From Zhuqueibacter pondensis (lineage in GTDB: Bacteria; Zhuqueibacterota; Zhuqueibacteria; Zhuqueibacterales; Zhuqueibacteraceae), in assembly GCA_034505955.1 (NCBI GenBank), contig JAPDQK010000005.1, positions 62,001-126,000 of the forward strand: DNA of 64,000 bases, read 5' to 3'. The stretch's first letter is position 1. The number at the start of each line of letters is the position of its first letter. A program made the position numbers and the translations under genes. The notes under the pieces were generated by a model. That model searched no databases. It was not told the origin of the DNA and saw only the letters and a program-made list of their open reading frames with translations. Below are positions 52,219 to 62,348 of the stretch, one piece after another.

Positions 52219-54333
52219 ATGAACAAATTGCGACTGACATTGATCGCCTGCTTATGGATCGGAGGAGGAAATTTTTATGGATTTGCCCAGACAAAAAGTA
52301 CACCGGCGAAGTTTGGCTCCGAGCTTTTTCCGATGCCTCAAGAAATTGCCGTCAATGTCGAGTTTTGGAGGAAAATCTATGCTGATTATCCGACCACGAA
52401 TGTGCTCATCCATGATACGGAAGACTTGGGCATCATTTATGAAGTCGTTGAATTGAAAGGGCTCTCCGACAGTATCTCCCCTTCCAGCTCTTTTTATCGC
52501 CAGGAATGGAAGAAGGTGGAGGGAATCCGCGACGAATACCGTTCCATTTTGAGCAGGCTGGCCAACCGCCAGTTGGATTTATCCAATCTTACGCTTCGTG
52601 AAAAGCGCGTGGTGGAAATCTTTGGCGCCAGCGCTGACCCTGATGTTTTGCGACGCGCTGCCGGCACCATTCGCGCCCAACAAGGTTTGAAGGATCGCTT
52701 TCACCTTGGCCTGCAACGCTCCGGTTTGTATCGTGATTTCATTGCCGGCATCTTCAGCCAATATGGCCTGCCGGAAGAGCTGATCATGTTGCCACACGTC
52801 GAGTCGTCATTCAATTATCAAGCCTATTCCAAAGTGGGCGCTGCCGGCATTTGGCAATTCATGCGCTCCACCGGCCGTCTTTTCTTGACGATTAATTATG
52901 ACGTGGACGAGCGGCTTGACCCGATTCGTTCCACCGAGGCCGCCGCCAAGTTGCTGCAGCTCAATTATAATGAACTGGGCGCATGGCCGCTGGCCATTAC
53001 GGCCTATAATCACGGTCTCAACGGCATGCGTCGTGCCAAAGCCATGTACGGAACTGACTTTGGCCGAATCTACCGCGAGTACCAGAGCCGCACTTTTGGT
53101 TTTGCCTCCCGGAACTTCTACGCGGAATTTCTCGCGGCCTTGCATGTGGCAACCAACCATGAAAACTATTTCGGCGATGTTCAATTCCACAGGCCGGTGG
53201 AGTTTGTGGAAATCACGACCGACCATTACCTGACCGTCAACAGCATTTTGGAAGCTTACAAGATCGATCTCGAGGAATTGCGGAAATTGAATCCGGCCTT
53301 GCGACCGCCGGTGCTCAGATCACAACGGCGCATTCCGCGGGGATATACGCTGCGGCTGCCTAAGCGTCCGGACATCGAAGCCGGTGCATTGTTGGCGCGC
53401 ATTGATCCCAGCCTGAAATATGAGGAGCAGGTGCAATCTGAGTGGTATCGTGTCAAACGCGGCGACAACCTGACTGCCATTGCGCAGAAGCACAATGTCC
53501 CCGTCACTACCCTGGCGGAATACAACAATCTCAACAGGAATGGACGCCTCACGATCGGCCAGATTTTGAGAATTCCGCCGAAGGGTATCGACATGCTGGC
53601 CAGCACTTCGCCGGTGACCACGGGTACGCGTCTGCCGGTGGTCGACAGCTCCCCGATCGCGCCTGCGTCAAGCGCAGCAGTGGCGGTGACGACACCGGAA
53701 CCAACCGTTGTTTCTGATGCCGGCACGAGCGAGGCAGAGGTTACCTCCGTTAATCGCATTGAGCGCGAAGCAATTGTTACACTTGATCTCCCGGCCGCGT
53801 CCAAGCCCGCACTCATTACCGATGGCTCGAATGTCGTTGGCGGTTCCGGCGATGTGGCCGGGCCTCAACCTGCGCCAACCTCGAAATTGCGCCAAGCCGA
53901 GCCGCTTTCACAATGGATTCACGTCGAAGCGGATGAGACCTTGGGGCACTATGCCAGCTGGCTGGAAATTCCAACGCAGCGGCTGCGCGAATTGAACGGT
54001 TTGCGTTACAATCAGGATATTCAGATCGGCCAGCGGATTCGCCTGAGCTATGAGCGTGTCAGCGCGGAAGAATTTCAACGCCGGCGCTATGAGTACCAAC
54101 GCAGCCTCGAGGAAGATTTTTTCTCAAACTATGCAGTTGATACGCTGCAAACACATCGGGTGGGACGCGGCCAGAATGTCTGGCAGATTTGCAACGACAT
54201 CTACCAAGTGCCGATTTGGTTGGTGGCAAAGTATAATCCGGATCGTGACCTGGCCAAGTTGCACACGGGTGACTCGCTTGCCATCCCCGTGGTCGTTCCT
54301 TTGAATCCGGCGACTACGCCGTCGCAGCAGTAA
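52219..54333 (+). CDS. MltD-like lytic transglycosylase with LysM repeats
   Basis: This 704-residue secreted or envelope-bound enzyme cleaves peptidoglycan glycan strands. A signal peptide (MNKLRLTLIACLWIGGGNFY) is followed by a charged region, then the SLT domain with the catalytic Glu195 in LPHVESSFNYQAYSKVGAAG and IWQFMRSTGRL, and AITAYNHGLNGMRRA. Three LysM-type modules follow: DHYLTVNSILEAYKIDLEEL, WYRVKRGDNLTAIAQKHNVP, and THRVGRGQNVWQICNDIYQV near the end. A Thr/Ser/Pro/Ala-rich linker precedes the last part. ATG 52219 was chosen to give the signal peptide. It is monocistronic. Confidence 0.92.
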   Translation: MNKLRLTLIACLWIGGGNFYGFAQTKSTPAKFGSELFPMPQEIAVNVEFWRKIYADYPTTNVLIHDTEDLGIIYEVVELKGLSDSISPSSSFYRQEWKKVEGIRDEYRSILSRLANRQLDLSNLTLREKRVVEIFGASADPDVLRRAAGTIRAQQGLKDRFHLGLQRSGLYRDFIAGIFSQYGLPEELIMLPHVESSFNYQAYSKVGAAGIWQFMRSTGRLFLTINYDVDERLDPIRSTEAAAKLLQLNYNELGAWPLAITAYNHGLNGMRRAKAMYGTDFGRIYREYQSRTFGFASRNFYAEFLAALHVATNHENYFGDVQFHRPVEFVEITTDHYLTVNSILEAYKIDLEELRKLNPALRPPVLRSQRRIPRGYTLRLPKRPDIEAGALLARIDPSLKYEEQVQSEWYRVKRGDNLTAIAQKHNVPVTTLAEYNNLNRNGRLTIGQILRIPPKGIDMLASTSPVTTGTRLPVVDSSPIAPASSAAVAVTTPEPTVVSDAGTSEAEVTSVNRIEREAIVTLDLPAASKPALITDGSNVVGGSGDVAGPQPAPTSKLRQAEPLSQWIHVEADETLGHYASWLEIPTQRLRELNGLRYNQDIQIGQRIRLSYERVSAEEFQRRRYEYQRSLEEDFFSNYAVDTLQTHRVGRGQNVWQICNDIYQVPIWLVAKYNPDRDLAKLHTGDSLAIPVVVPLNPATTPSQQ

Positions 54334-54753
54334 CGGACGTGGATTTGTCATGGTTGAGGTTCCAATTCTGCATGCCCCAAAAATAAAACTTCTGTGTGAA
54401 CGAAGTAACAGATTTTTTGAGGGGTGCGCAATCGGACAACATCAAGCAGTGTAAAACAAATTAGGCAAACCCAACGCGGATGTCGCTTGGCAAGGCAAGC
54501 CAATTTCACCACCACGGCACAACGGACACCAAGCACCATACTAAACGCCATGTAAATTCTGTGTGCTCGGTGTCTTGTTGGTTTCAAAATTTTTTATAAC
54601 CTTTTACTCGTTAGCACCTGCGGCAGGTATTTTCAAGCAAGAGAAAAACTGAGGCCCTGCTGGATATTCAAGCTCACGGCAGTAAAACATTTCAAATTTC
54701 AATTCCGCGACTCAAAGAGTCAGAATTTTTTCCCGACCTCTGGCCACCATTGC
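54334..54753. other. Intergenic region between convergent genes
   Basis: These 420 bases separate the plus-strand transglycosylase gene from the minus-strand ABC permease gene. I find no gene, clear hairpin terminator or RNA here. Phrases like GTGTGCTCGGTGTCTTGTTGG (54561-54580) are of the dispersed filler type. Confidence 0.45.
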
Positions 54754-55701
54754 CTAGCCCTCTCGGCGATGCCGCAAGCGATCCAATGCCACGGCCGTCA
54801 CAATGATGTAACCGGTGACGATTTGTTGCACCCAGTTGGGCAACTCCAGCTTGGTGCAACCGTTGTCGATCACGGTCATAATGAGTGCGCCGACCAAGCT
54901 GCCCAGCACCGAGCCTTCTCCCCCGGATAAGCTGCCACCGCCAATCACCACAGCCGCAATGATGTCCAGCTCCTTTCCCTCGGCAGTGGTCGGGTCACCG
55001 ATGGTCAAATAAGAAAATTGCAGCACACCCGCGAGCGCTGCAAACGCCGAACCGAGCATATACACAATCGTTTTTGTTCGTTCCACCGGCACGCCACAAA
55101 GTCGCGCGGTCTGCTCATTGGAACCGATGGCGAAAAAGTGCCGTCCGAGCTGGGTATATCGCAAGACGCCAGCCACCAACAACGCCAAAATCAACATCAT
55201 CCACACACCGGGCGGCACGAGCAGCCATTGTTGCCCATCTGCCAGTTTCGTGAGCAATGAGTTCAACCAGGTAGTCGGCGGATAAACCGGTGTGTCGTTG
55301 ACCAGGCCTTTTGCCACGCCGCGTAGTATTCCCAACATGCCGAGCGTCGCAATGAAGGGCGTGAGCTTCAGTTGTGTGATGAGCAGGCCGATGATGGTGC
55401 CGCACAGTGCGCCCATCATCACGCCGCCCAACGCCGCCATCAGGGGCGAAGCGCCTTCGCCGAGCAGCACGCCGATGACCACGACGCTGAGCGCGATGGC
55501 CGAACCGACCGACAAATCAATGCCACCGCTGATGATCACCATGGTCATGCCGAGCGCGGCAGTGCCAACCACCGCGGTTTGCAGCATCATAATCTGTAAA
55601 TTGTCCGCCGTTGGAAAGGTTTTGGGCCGCAGCATCGCAAAGAGCATGAAAACCAATATCAATCCCAACAGCGGCCCGAGTTTTCTCAGCCAGTCACTCA
55701 T
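54754..55701 (-). CDS. CUT2-family sugar ABC transporter permease (RbsC-like)
   Basis: This 315-residue inner-membrane permease resembles RbsC: MSDWLRKLGPLLGLILVFML, SGGIDLSVGSAIALSVVVIG, TPFIATLGMLGILRGVA, and GGGSLSGGEGSVLGSLVGAL. About ten hydrophobic segments are seen. I start at ATG 55701, which overlaps the ATPase stop; the upstream 38 codons belong to the ATPase region. Substrate is not evident; CUT2 systems take ribose, xylose, galactose, rhamnose or autoinducer-2. Confidence 0.92.
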   Translation of the reverse strand: MSDWLRKLGPLLGLILVFMLFAMLRPKTFPTADNLQIMMLQTAVVGTAALGMTMVIISGGIDLSVGSAIALSVVVIGVLLGEGASPLMAALGGVMMGALCGTIIGLLITQLKLTPFIATLGMLGILRGVAKGLVNDTPVYPPTTWLNSLLTKLADGQQWLLVPPGVWMMLILALLVAGVLRYTQLGRHFFAIGSNEQTARLCGVPVERTKTIVYMLGSAFAALAGVLQFSYLTIGDPTTAEGKELDIIAAVVIGGGSLSGGEGSVLGSLVGALIMTVIDNGCTKLELPNWVQQIVTGYIIVTAVALDRLRHRREG

Positions 55702-57208
55702 GATGCTCCTTACGGGCGTAGCCGGTTGCCTCTTGCATGATTTGATGTTCGTCAATTTCTTCGACACGCCGGGCAGGATGCAAGCGACCACGGCACATGA
55801 CTGCCACGCGATCACACACGCCCAGCAGCTCGGGCAGATAGCTGCTGACCATGAGCACCGCTTTGCCGCGGGTTGCCAGCTCGTTGATCACCCGATAGAT
55901 CTCCGCCTTTGAGCCGACATCAATTCCGCGCGTCGGCTCATCGAGCAGCAACACCTCCACGTCATGTTGCAGCAAACGGGCGAGGGCAACCTTTTGTTGA
56001 TTGCCGCCGGACAAGCTGGCCACGGCCTGGCGCGAACTGCGGCATTTGATCTGCAAACGTTCAATCCAATTGTTCGCCGCAAGCTGCTGGCGTTTCGGCA
56101 TGACCAAACCTGCAGGGCCGAATCCAGTCAATCGCGACAGCGTCACATTATCGGCAACGGACAATGACAGCGCCAGTCCTTCGGCCTTGCGATCTTCGCT
56201 GACCATGCCCATTCCCTGCCTCCAACGTCGAGAGGGTGAAGATGGCCCGACATAAACTCCCAATTTAATCTCGCCTCGGCGAACAGGATCGAGTCCAAAG
56301 ACCGCACGGAGAAACTCGGTCCGTCCTGCGCCCACCAGTCCCGCAATGCCGAGCACTTCGCCGCGATGGAGTACCAGTGAGGCCGAAGTGGGTTTGGAGA
56401 TGCCTGCCAAATCGCTGATCGCCAGCACGGCCTCGCCAGGCGTGCGGGGTGAGCGAGGATAAAGGTCTGTCACTTCGCGGCCGACCATCAGGGAAATAAT
56501 TTCTTTTGTCGGCACGGAGGCGGTCTCGCCCTCGCCAACACTTTTGCCATCGCGCAGAACCGTAAAGCGATCGGAGATTTCCTTTACTTCTTCCAGAACG
56601 TGTGAGATATAAATAATGGCGTGATTTTGCTGTTTGAGACGGCGCACCAATGCGAAGAGTCGTTGAATATCTTCGGTGGACAAACTACTGGTCGGCTCAT
56701 CGAGGACGAGCACGCGACAACCGATGGCGACCGCCCGGGCAATTTCAACCAGTTGCCGTGCGGCCAGGGGAAGCTGATTGACGCAAGTTTCCGGATGGAT
56801 GTCGGTACGACCGAGTTGCGCCAGCGCTGCCAATGCCCGCTGTCGCATTTCGGCGCGACGAACCCACCCGAATTTGACCGGTTCCATGCCGAGCATGATG
56901 TTCTCGGCAACCGACAAGTGGGGTGCGAGCGAGAGTTCTTGATAGATCATCGCCACGCCCGCGAGCCGGGCATCGTGCGGGTGGCGCGGGCGATAGAGCT
57001 GGCCGTCGAGCCACATCTGACCGGAGTCAGGTTGATGCGCCCCGGAAAGCACTTTCATCAGCGTGCTCTTGCCGGCGCCGTTTTCACCAACCAACGCGTG
57101 CACCTGCCCGGCCGCAACCGCCAAATCCACCCCGCTCAACGCAATGGTCGCACCGAAACGTTTGCGAATTCCCTGCATTTGCAGGCGTGGCGGCGAAGGT
57201 GCCATCAT
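55694..57208 (-). CDS. CUT2-family sugar ABC transporter ATPase (RbsA-like)
   Basis: This 504-residue protein has two ABC domains. The first has Walker A VGENGAGKSTLMKVLSGA and VLVLDEPTSSLS; the second has the signature ASLSGGNQQKVALARLL and Walker B VLLLDEPTRGIDVGSKAEIY. Degenerate Walker A in the second half is normal for CUT2. GGGAG precedes the double ATG start. It overlaps the permease start by eight bases, and the binding-protein gene lies 136 bases upstream. Confidence 0.94.
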   Translation of the reverse strand: MMAPSPPRLQMQGIRKRFGATIALSGVDLAVAAGQVHALVGENGAGKSTLMKVLSGAHQPDSGQMWLDGQLYRPRHPHDARLAGVAMIYQELSLAPHLSVAENIMLGMEPVKFGWVRRAEMRQRALAALAQLGRTDIHPETCVNQLPLAARQLVEIARAVAIGCRVLVLDEPTSSLSTEDIQRLFALVRRLKQQNHAIIYISHVLEEVKEISDRFTVLRDGKSVGEGETASVPTKEIISLMVGREVTDLYPRSPRTPGEAVLAISDLAGISKPTSASLVLHRGEVLGIAGLVGAGRTEFLRAVFGLDPVRRGEIKLGVYVGPSSPSRRWRQGMGMVSEDRKAEGLALSLSVADNVTLSRLTGFGPAGLVMPKRQQLAANNWIERLQIKCRSSRQAVASLSGGNQQKVALARLLQHDVEVLLLDEPTRGIDVGSKAEIYRVINELATRGKAVLMVSSYLPELLGVCDRVAVMCRGRLHPARRVEEIDEHQIMQEATGYARKEHHE

Positions 57209-57344
57209 TTCACTCCCGTGAATGCAGTATGAAAATTACATGCCCCGGACGTGTCGTACCCGGACAGGAAAATTTCACGACACAGACACACGGATTTGAT
57301 TGGATAACCATACTTCGGCGCAGATCGACTTCTGAAAATTCACG

Positions 57345-58304
57345 TTACAGACTGCCCAGCAGTTTTTTGATTTCAGGATCGTTGAGATTCTCGCGCGTGA
57401 TGAGTCGCACGCCGGTATCTACGACAGTCGGAACCTGTTTGCCACGAAGATGGTCGACGAGGGTCTTCACGCCTTCATAACCCATGCGGGTTGGGTTTTG
57501 TGCCACCAATGCGTCGATCTCACCCTTCTGCAACGCTTCGATGAGTGGCGGCGAAGTGTCAAAACCAACAAATCTGATTTTGCCTGCGAGCTTGGTTTGC
57601 CGCAGCGCCAACAACATGCCGAAAGTCGTGGATTCGTTGGGGCAAAAAATACCATCGGCTTCCTTGATCTTGTCCAACAGATTCATACTGGCGGTTTTGG
57701 CTTCACCCGCAGTCGCGCCTCCGTAGCGATTGTCCACGATCACTTGCATTTCTTGGTTCCTGCGGAGGGTTTCGAGAAATCCTGCTTCGCGTTCGGTGGT
57801 GCTGGCTGAGCCAACCTGGTAACGTAATAAAACGACTTTGCCCTTGCCAGCAAGCAGTTTGGCAAGATGCTCACCGGCGATGCTCCCGCCCATTTTATTG
57901 TTGGTTGCGACGTAACTGATGAAATCTTTCCCCGGTTCGCCCTTCAAACCGCTGTCGAATATCACCACGGGAATTTTTTTCTGGGCGGCGGCGCTGACCG
58001 GTCGTTTGAGCGCAGTGTCGTCCAGTGGCGCCAGCACAATCCCCGATACGCCTTCGGTGACAAATTGCTCGACGATGGCGATCTGTTGGGCGCGATCATT
58101 TTCCTTCAACGGTCCCTTCCAAATGATCTCAACACCCAAATCCTTGCCGGCCAGCCGCGCGCCAGCTTCAACGGATTTCCAGAAAAGGTGCGTTGTACCC
58201 TTGGGTATGACCGCAATTTCCAGTCTGGCATCTTGAGCAAAGCATGGCAAGCAGGCTCCGGATAACCCCGCAATTACCAGGAAGCCTACAATGATCTTTT
58301 TCAC
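57345..58304 (-). CDS. Periplasmic sugar-binding protein (RbsB-like)
   Basis: This 319-residue periplasmic protein feeds the ABC transporter. It has a signal peptide (MKKIIVGFLVIAGLSGACLP; an LSGAC motif suggests possible lipidation) and the type-1 periplasmic fold: IAVIPKGTTHLFWKSVEAGA, IVLAPLDDTALKRPVSAAAQ, IPVVIFDSGLKG, and IDALVAQNPTRMGYEGVKTL. The start is GTG 58304, with GAGGAG eight bases upstream. It is divergent from the oligopeptidase gene, with 219 bases between. The substrate cannot be read from the sequence. Confidence 0.92.
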   Translation of the reverse strand: MKKIIVGFLVIAGLSGACLPCFAQDARLEIAVIPKGTTHLFWKSVEAGARLAGKDLGVEIIWKGPLKENDRAQQIAIVEQFVTEGVSGIVLAPLDDTALKRPVSAAAQKKIPVVIFDSGLKGEPGKDFISYVATNNKMGGSIAGEHLAKLLAGKGKVVLLRYQVGSASTTEREAGFLETLRRNQEMQVIVDNRYGGATAGEAKTASMNLLDKIKEADGIFCPNESTTFGMLLALRQTKLAGKIRFVGFDTSPPLIEALQKGEIDALVAQNPTRMGYEGVKTLVDHLRGKQVPTVVDTGVRLITRENLNDPEIKKLLGSL

Positions 58305-58523
58305 GTTCGTCTCCTCAGTTTGACAGGATAGGCAGTGCCAGGCATCAAAACAACGATGTGTTGAAATTTACTGACGTTAAACCTGCGGCGCAAGAGAATT
58401 TTTTCTGCAAAATCAAAAAATCCCTTGACAAAATGCAGCCATGTTCGACAAATTGAAACCATGGTATGAGCTGACAACTGAAAAATGTCCAAAGTGCAAT
58501 TTGAATTCACGGAGGTTACCAAC

Positions 58524-60659
58524 ATGAGCACATCCGGGAAGGCACGAACGCTCTTTGCCGTTTATGGCAGCACGCTGCTGATCTGCTTTTTGTTTGCACT
58601 CATTCCAGCGGCACCGGCGGTTGCCCAGATCACACCGCCCAGCGCGGAAAAGCATCCCAAGATCGATACCCTTCACGGCGATCGTCGCGTGGATAATTAT
58701 TACTGGCTGAAGGAGAAAACGAATCCGAAAGTTGCCGAGTATCTGCTGGCTGAAAACGCCTATGCCGAACAGATGCTGGCTTCGACCAGGCCGCTGCAGG
58801 AGAAGCTTTATCAGGAGATGCTCAGTCGGATCAAAGAAACCGACCTCTCCGTTCCCTACCGTGAAGGCGAATACTTCTACTACTCCCGCACCGAAAAGGG
58901 CAAACAATATCCGATTTATTGCCGCAAAAAAGGCGCGCTCGACGCACCAGAGCAAATCACCATCGATCTCAATGAGCTGGCAAGGGGACACAAGTTCATC
59001 GGGCTGGGGGCGTATGCCCTGAGCGATGATGGCAACCTGCTCGCTTATTCTCTTGACTCCACCGGCTTTCGTCAATACACTTTGTATATCAAAGATCTCC
59101 GCACCGGACAGCTTCTGGCCGAGAAAATCGACAAGACGGTTTCCGTCGCATGGGCGGCTGACAACAAGACGCTGTTTTATACGGTCGAAGATCACGCCAA
59201 GCGGCCTTATCGTCTCTATCGCCACAAGCTTGGTGCCACTACTGATGAATTGATCTACGAGGAGAAAGACGAGCTGTTCCGGTTCTACCTCGCCCGTTCC
59301 AGGAGCAAAGCCTACATTTTCATGTTTATCAACAGCCTCACCACCTCGGAAGTGCACTATCTTCCCGCTGACCGGCCAACCCGGGAGTGGAAAATCATCG
59401 CGCCGCGCGAACACAACCGCGAGTATGAGGTCGATCATCACGGCAAGCTGTTTTACCTCCGTGTCAATGATACCGGCCGCAATTTTCGGCTGGTCTCAGC
59501 GCCGATCAGCGATCCGCGCAAGGGAAATTGGCAGGAAATTGTTCCGCATCGCACGGAGGTCATGCTCGAGGGGATCGACTTTTTTGCCAATCACTATGTG
59601 CTCTCTGAGCGCAAGAATGGCTTGCCGGAGATTCGCATCACCGACCTCCGCACCGGCGTGACGCACGCGATCGCGTTCCCTGAACCGGTCTACTCGGTGT
59701 TCCTCTCGACCAATCGGGAGTGGGATACCAACAAGCTCAGATACAGTTACCAATCATTTGTGACACCCAGCTCAATTTTCGACTATGACATGGACACGCG
59801 CGAAAGTACGCTGCTCAAGCAAACAGAAGTGCTCGGCGGTTACGATCCGAGTCAATATGCTTCCGAACGTCTCCATGCCACCGCCAAAGACGGTGCCAGT
59901 ATTCCGATCTCGCTGGTCTACAAAAAAGGCTTCAAGCGCGACGGTTGTGCGCCAATGCTCCTCACCGGTTACGGCTCATACGGCGCACCCTCCTCCATAT
60001 ACTTCTCCTCCAACCGGCTGAGTCTTCTCGACCGTGGTTTTGTCTTTGCGATCGCGCACGTTCGCGGTGGCGGCGAAATGGGCAAAATGTGGCATGATCA
60101 AGGCCGCATGAGACAGAAGATGAACACGTTCACCGACTTTATTGCAGTCGCGGAGCATCTGATCAACCAAAAATATACAGCCAAAGATCGTCTGATCATC
60201 GAAGGCGGCAGTGCCGGCGGCCTGCTGATGGGCGCGGTGACCAATCTGCGGCCGGATCTTTTCAAGGCGGTCGTTTCGCACGTGCCATTTGTCGACGTAA
60301 TCAACACCATGCTCGACGCCTCGCTTCCGCTCACCGTTACCGAGTACGAAGAGTGGGGCAATCCGAACAAAAAGGAAGAATACGATTACCTCAAGAAATA
60401 TTGCCCTTATACCAATCTGGCGCCAAAAGCTTATCCGGCGATATTGGTCAAAACCTCGTTCAACGACAGCCAGGTGATGTACTGGGAGCCGGCGAAATAT
60501 GTTGCCAAAATGCGCAGCTTGAAAACCGACAAGAATCCGCTGTTTTTGGTGACCAACATGGGCGCAGGACATGGCGGCGCCTCGGGACGCTATGATCGAC
60601 TACGAGAAATTGCTTTTGATTATGCGTTTATGCTTTCGCAGGTGGGAATCAAACAGTAG
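58524..60659 (+). CDS. S9A oligopeptidase (PtrB / prolyl oligopeptidase family), secreted
   Basis: This 711-residue serine peptidase has a signal peptide (to about residue 35) and a beta-propeller N-terminal domain followed by an alpha/beta hydrolase domain. The nucleophile is S563 in IIEGGSAGGLLMGAV, the His is H683 in GAGHGGASGRYD, and the Asp probably lies in KTSFNDSQVMYWEP. HVRGGGEMGKMWHDQGRM is typical of oligopeptidase B. ATG 58524 has GGAGG eight bases upstream. Oligopeptidase B cleaves after basic residues, prolyl oligopeptidase after Pro; GEMGKMWH-type wording favours the OpdB side. It is convergent with ackA. Confidence 0.92.
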   Translation: MSTSGKARTLFAVYGSTLLICFLFALIPAAPAVAQITPPSAEKHPKIDTLHGDRRVDNYYWLKEKTNPKVAEYLLAENAYAEQMLASTRPLQEKLYQEMLSRIKETDLSVPYREGEYFYYSRTEKGKQYPIYCRKKGALDAPEQITIDLNELARGHKFIGLGAYALSDDGNLLAYSLDSTGFRQYTLYIKDLRTGQLLAEKIDKTVSVAWAADNKTLFYTVEDHAKRPYRLYRHKLGATTDELIYEEKDELFRFYLARSRSKAYIFMFINSLTTSEVHYLPADRPTREWKIIAPREHNREYEVDHHGKLFYLRVNDTGRNFRLVSAPISDPRKGNWQEIVPHRTEVMLEGIDFFANHYVLSERKNGLPEIRITDLRTGVTHAIAFPEPVYSVFLSTNREWDTNKLRYSYQSFVTPSSIFDYDMDTRESTLLKQTEVLGGYDPSQYASERLHATAKDGASIPISLVYKKGFKRDGCAPMLLTGYGSYGAPSSIYFSSNRLSLLDRGFVFAIAHVRGGGEMGKMWHDQGRMRQKMNTFTDFIAVAEHLINQKYTAKDRLIIEGGSAGGLLMGAVTNLRPDLFKAVVSHVPFVDVINTMLDASLPLTVTEYEEWGNPNKKEEYDYLKKYCPYTNLAPKAYPAILVKTSFNDSQVMYWEPAKYVAKMRSLKTDKNPLFLVTNMGAGHGGASGRYDRLREIAFDYAFMLSQVGIKQ

Positions 60660-60706
60660 GGAACTTCCCAACGAGGTCCATGAATTGTCGTCATATCTTG
60701 ATGCTT

Positions 60707-60740
60707 TCGCCCGTTACCCGGTCAGCTGGATAACGGGCGA
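60707..60740. terminator. Hairpin between convergent oligopeptidase and ackA genes
   Basis: TCGCCCGTTA (60707-60716) and TAACGGGCGA (60731-60740) form a perfect ten-base stem with a 14-base loop, placed between the two convergent stop codons (60659 and 60762). No T run follows on either strand, so it may be a rho-independent terminator of a weak type or an RNA-protecting stem. Confidence 0.5.
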
Positions 60741-60761
60741 ACCGGCAATCCAAGCGACAAA

Positions 60762-62009
60762 TTACCAGCGCCGGGGCACATTTTTGACACAACGCACTGT
60801 ATCGCGTGCAATCAACAACTCTTCATTGGTCGGAATCACAAAAATCTTGACGCGACTGCCTGATTTGCTGATCTCCCCTTCCTTGCCACCAACTATTTCC
60901 ACATTGCGCGAATCATACATTTCGATGCCCAGCCATTCCAAACCATTGCAGATCCGCTGGCGGATCAGCGGAGAATTTTCGCCGATGCCACCGGTGAAGA
61001 TGATCGCCTCGGCGCCGCCCATCTCCGCCAGATAGGCACCGATATATTTTTTCACACGCTGGCAGAAAATGTCGATCGCCAGTTTGGCGCGACGATCCTG
61101 ATGCTCGCGTTCTTCATCCAACAAATCGCGCATGTCATTGGTCAAACCGGAGATGCCAAGCAAGCCGGATTGTTTGTTCAGCAGTGTGTCAATTTCTGAA
61201 AATGACATGCCTTCCTTGTGAGAGAGGAATTCCAACACCGAGGGATCGAGATCGCCGCAGCGGGTTCCCATCACCAAGCCTGCCAGCGGCGTCATACCCA
61301 TTGAAGTGTCAATGGATTCGCCATTTTTGATCGCGCAGGCCGAGCAGCCGTTGCCCAGATGCAGCGTGATAACATTGATGTCTTCCCGGGACTTGCCCAC
61401 CAGCTGGCGATAGCGATACGCCACATAACGATGCGAAGTGCCATGAAAGCCGTAGCGCCGGATTTTGTGCCGGCGATAAAGCTGATAGGGAATTGCATAC
61501 AGATACGAGACCTCCGGCATGGTGGAGTGAAATGCGGTATCGAACACCGCCACTTGCGGAATACCATGGCCAAAAAGCGCGCGCGCCGCGTGAATGCCCT
61601 TGAGATTGGCCGGATTATGCAAAGGCGCCAAATCGAGACAATCTTCGATGCCCTCAATTACCTCATCATTGATGAGTACGGACATGGTGAACTTCTCGGC
61701 GCCATGCACGACCCGGTGGCCGATGGCGTGAATGTCCGCCAACGATTGAATACCGGTGATTTTCGCTTCCGGTGAAATAATCCAGCGCACCGCGTAATCC
61801 AGTGCCGCACGGTGATCACGCAGCGCCGTCGCTTGTTTAATCACGGGTCTTCCGACGGATTGCAAGGTGATCAGCGCCTCGCTGCCGATGCGCTCGATCA
61901 CGCCTTTGGCCAATTGCCGGTCGGCATTCTTCTCGATCAAATCCAGATCGGTTTCGATGATTTGAAACTTGAGCGAAGAACTGCCGCAGTTGAGCACAAG
62001 AATATTCAT
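60762..62009 (-). CDS. ackA: Acetate kinase
   Basis: This 415-residue enzyme interconverts acetyl phosphate and acetate with ATP. The start MNILVLNCGSSSLKFQII, GHRVVHGAEKFTMSVLIND, FDTAFHSTMPEVSYLYAIPY and HLGNGCSACAIKNGESIDTS are the ASKHA family signatures, and FTGGIGENSPLIRQRI is near the end. AGGAG lies six bases before the ATG. It lets the cell make ATP from acetyl-CoA-derived acetyl phosphate, which suits amino-acid fermentation (Kbl yields acetyl-CoA). No pta gene is in the window. Confidence 0.96.
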   Translation of the reverse strand: MNILVLNCGSSSLKFQIIETDLDLIEKNADRQLAKGVIERIGSEALITLQSVGRPVIKQATALRDHRAALDYAVRWIISPEAKITGIQSLADIHAIGHRVVHGAEKFTMSVLINDEVIEGIEDCLDLAPLHNPANLKGIHAARALFGHGIPQVAVFDTAFHSTMPEVSYLYAIPYQLYRRHKIRRYGFHGTSHRYVAYRYRQLVGKSREDINVITLHLGNGCSACAIKNGESIDTSMGMTPLAGLVMGTRCGDLDPSVLEFLSHKEGMSFSEIDTLLNKQSGLLGISGLTNDMRDLLDEEREHQDRRAKLAIDIFCQRVKKYIGAYLAEMGGAEAIIFTGGIGENSPLIRQRICNGLEWLGIEMYDSRNVEIVGGKEGEISKSGSRVKIFVIPTNEELLIARDTVRCVKNVPRRW

Positions 62010-62191
62010 TGATTTCTCCTAAAGCAAACATGCCTATAAAAGCCGGCGAAGCTCGGGCGGTTTATCTTGCCGATGATCAGGTTGCTGAGCTGCGGCTCGG
62101 CCGCTCAATACGGATTACAGGCCGGCATTCAATCGAACAACCCGCCACTCATAATTTCGCATTCACAGAGATAAAGTTCAAGCGAAATCTG

Positions 62192-62348
62192 CTGCTTTTT
62201 GTAATGCCTCACTCACAGGGGGAAATGTAGCGCAGTCATCCTGACTGCAAGCAAGATGCTTACGCTACTCCCCCGTCACTGAGGCGATACTGCTTTTTGT
62301 AATGCCCTCACTCATGGGGGTAGAAACGCAGCACAGTCATCCCCCCTG
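62192..62348. repeat. Two imperfect direct repeats of about 55 bases
   Basis: CTGCTTTTTGTAATGCC starts at 62192 and again at 62290, and both copies go on through CTCACTCA, a run of G, and a CGCAG/CAGTCATC part. The second copy has small insertions and mismatches. Between them lies CAGTCATCCTGACTGC, itself palindromic, and GTAGCG (62227) pairs with CGCTAC (62263). The repeats probably arose by duplication of a dispersed element. Confidence 0.55.
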
